Shown piece after piece: positions 41,061-41,860 of a DNA stretch of 41,860 nt. The notes under the pieces are model-generated. The model did not search any database, was not told where the DNA came from, and saw nothing but the letters and a program-made list of their open reading frames with translations. The stretch lies in the NCBI GenBank assembly GCA_020849495.1, contig JADLGD010000196.1, positions 1-41,860 on the forward strand, given 5' to 3'. Origin of the DNA: Fluviicola sp. (GTDB taxonomy: Bacteria > Bacteroidota > Bacteroidia > Flavobacteriales_D > Crocinitomicaceae). Numbering within the stretch: position 1 is the first letter of the stretch; each line of letters begins with the position of its first letter. The position numbers were made by a program, and so were the translations under genes.

Positions 41061-41860
41061 TGATAGCTTTTAACCGATTCAAATTAGCAAACGGTCTTAC
41101 TGTTTTGCATCATTTTGACCCAACAACACCCATGGCGGTGGTGAATACTTTATACGATGTTGGTGCTAGAGATGAATCCGAAGATAAAACAGGTTTTGCC
41201 CATTTATTTGAACACTTGATGTTTGGTGGATCCAAACACATCCCCGATTTTGATGCACCACTTCAACATGCAGGTGGCGAAAGCAATGCTTTTACATCAA
41301 ATGATATCACCAATTATTACGATGTGTTGCCAGTTCAAAACATTGAAACGGCTTTGTGGTTAGAAAGCGACCGTATGCTCTCCTTAGCTTTTACACCAAA
41401 AAGCTTGGAAGTACAGCGTAATGTGGTCATCGAAGAATTCAAACAACGCTATTTGAATCAACCTTATGGAGATGTTTGGTTGGAGTTGCGTCCACTGGCA
41501 TACACCACTCACCCCTACAAATGGGCAACGATTGGAAAGAAAATTGAACACATCGAAGAGGCAACAATGGACGATGTAAAAGCTTTTTTCAAAGAACATT
41601 ACCATCCAGCAAATGCCATTTTGTGCATTGCTGGGAATATCTCTTTCGAAGAAACACAGCGTTTGGTCGAGAAATGGTACGGTGATATTCCTGCATCTTT
41701 GAAACCAGAGCGCATGCTTCCAAAAGAACCGAAGCAAACCATCTTTAGAGAACAAACCATTGAACGTAAAGTACCAAACGATGCCTTTTATTATGCGTTT
41801 AAAATGCCAGAAAGACGTTCGTTTGAATACTATGTAACAGATATCATTTCAGATGCATTG
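41060..41860 (+). CDS. M16-family metallopeptidase, N-terminal part (clipped by the window)
   Basis: The frame opens at 41060 (MIAFNRFKLANGLTVLHHFD) and stays open to the window end, 267 residues. The inverted zinc motif HLFEH is at His48-His52 within GFAHLFEHLMFGG, and the later ligand glutamate is in NVVIEEFKQRYLNQPYGD (about 126-143, landmark NVVIEEF). IEEATMDDVKAFFKEHYHP and AGNISFEE mark the M16 fold. Insulinase/processing-peptidase relatives are secreted or periplasmic in Bacteroidota, but this one has no obvious signal peptide. Translationally coupled to the upstream flavoprotein by TAATG. Confidence 0.9.
   Translation, partial: MIAFNRFKLANGLTVLHHFDPTTPMAVVNTLYDVGARDESEDKTGFAHLFEHLMFGGSKHIPDFDAPLQHAGGESNAFTSNDITNYYDVLPVQNIETALWLESDRMLSLAFTPKSLEVQRNVVIEEFKQRYLNQPYGDVWLELRPLAYTTHPYKWATIGKKIEHIEEATMDDVKAFFKEHYHPANAILCIAGNISFEETQRLVEKWYGDIPASLKPERMLPKEPKQTIFREQTIERKVPNDAFYYAFKMPERRSFEYYVTDIISDAL

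Overview
This window looks like a chromosomal segment of a Bacteroidota bacterium, most likely order Flavobacteriales and perhaps near Fluviicola/Crocinitomicaceae (inference from gene content and order; no search was possible). The evidence is AT-rich DNA, gliding and type IX secretion (T9SS) genes (gldD, PorP/SprF, a PorE-like protein, type A and type B C-terminal sorting domains), Bacteroidota-style -7 boxes (TAnnTTTG), the 30-residue AURKAIP1/COX24-like protein, a dpm-pyrC-DUF4296 operon, and menaquinone genes. I saw no rRNA, tRNA, CRISPR array, IS element or phage.

Layout. 1-6.1 kb: a clipped gene, a glycosyltransferase with a flippase-like membrane protein, ruvC diverging from it by only 4 bp, a secreted protein, and the dpm-pyrC-DUF4296 operon. 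6.05-6.65 kb: a gene-free stretch holding a structured, possibly repeated element. 6.65-12.2 kb: a lipoprotein, then recX, RNase G, the tiny basic ribosomal-type protein and HU on the minus strand, and mutY, ssb and gldD on the plus strand. The usual gldE between ssb and gldD is absent. 12.3-15.8 kb: a secreted M14 carboxypeptidase with a T9SS tail, a small conserved protein and an AlbA/Schlafen-type protein.

15.97-27.16 kb is the most striking part: an 11-kb minus-strand operon of two tandem cassettes, each a giant modular adhesin (IgGFc-binding-like head, cysteine-paired Ig-like repeats, three PKD modules, type B sorting domain) followed by its own PorP/SprF-family protein, and closed by one PorE-like TPR/beta-propeller/OmpA protein. 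The likely reading is two surface filaments or adhesins, each exported through the T9SS with its partner, sharing one peptidoglycan anchor.

27.3-33.2 kb: housekeeping genes (aroE, DedA, rhodanese, hotdog thioesterase-like, nitronate monooxygenase, an outer-membrane protein, menA, menC). 33.2-38.9 kb: a TPR sensor histidine kinase broken by one in-frame TAA, its intact NarL-type response regulator, and five small envelope genes of unknown function that may be its targets. 39.0-41.9 kb: an HMA-like membrane-anchored protein, a lipoprotein truncated hemoglobin, a FabK/nitronate-monooxygenase paralogue and the start of an M16 peptidase that runs off the window.
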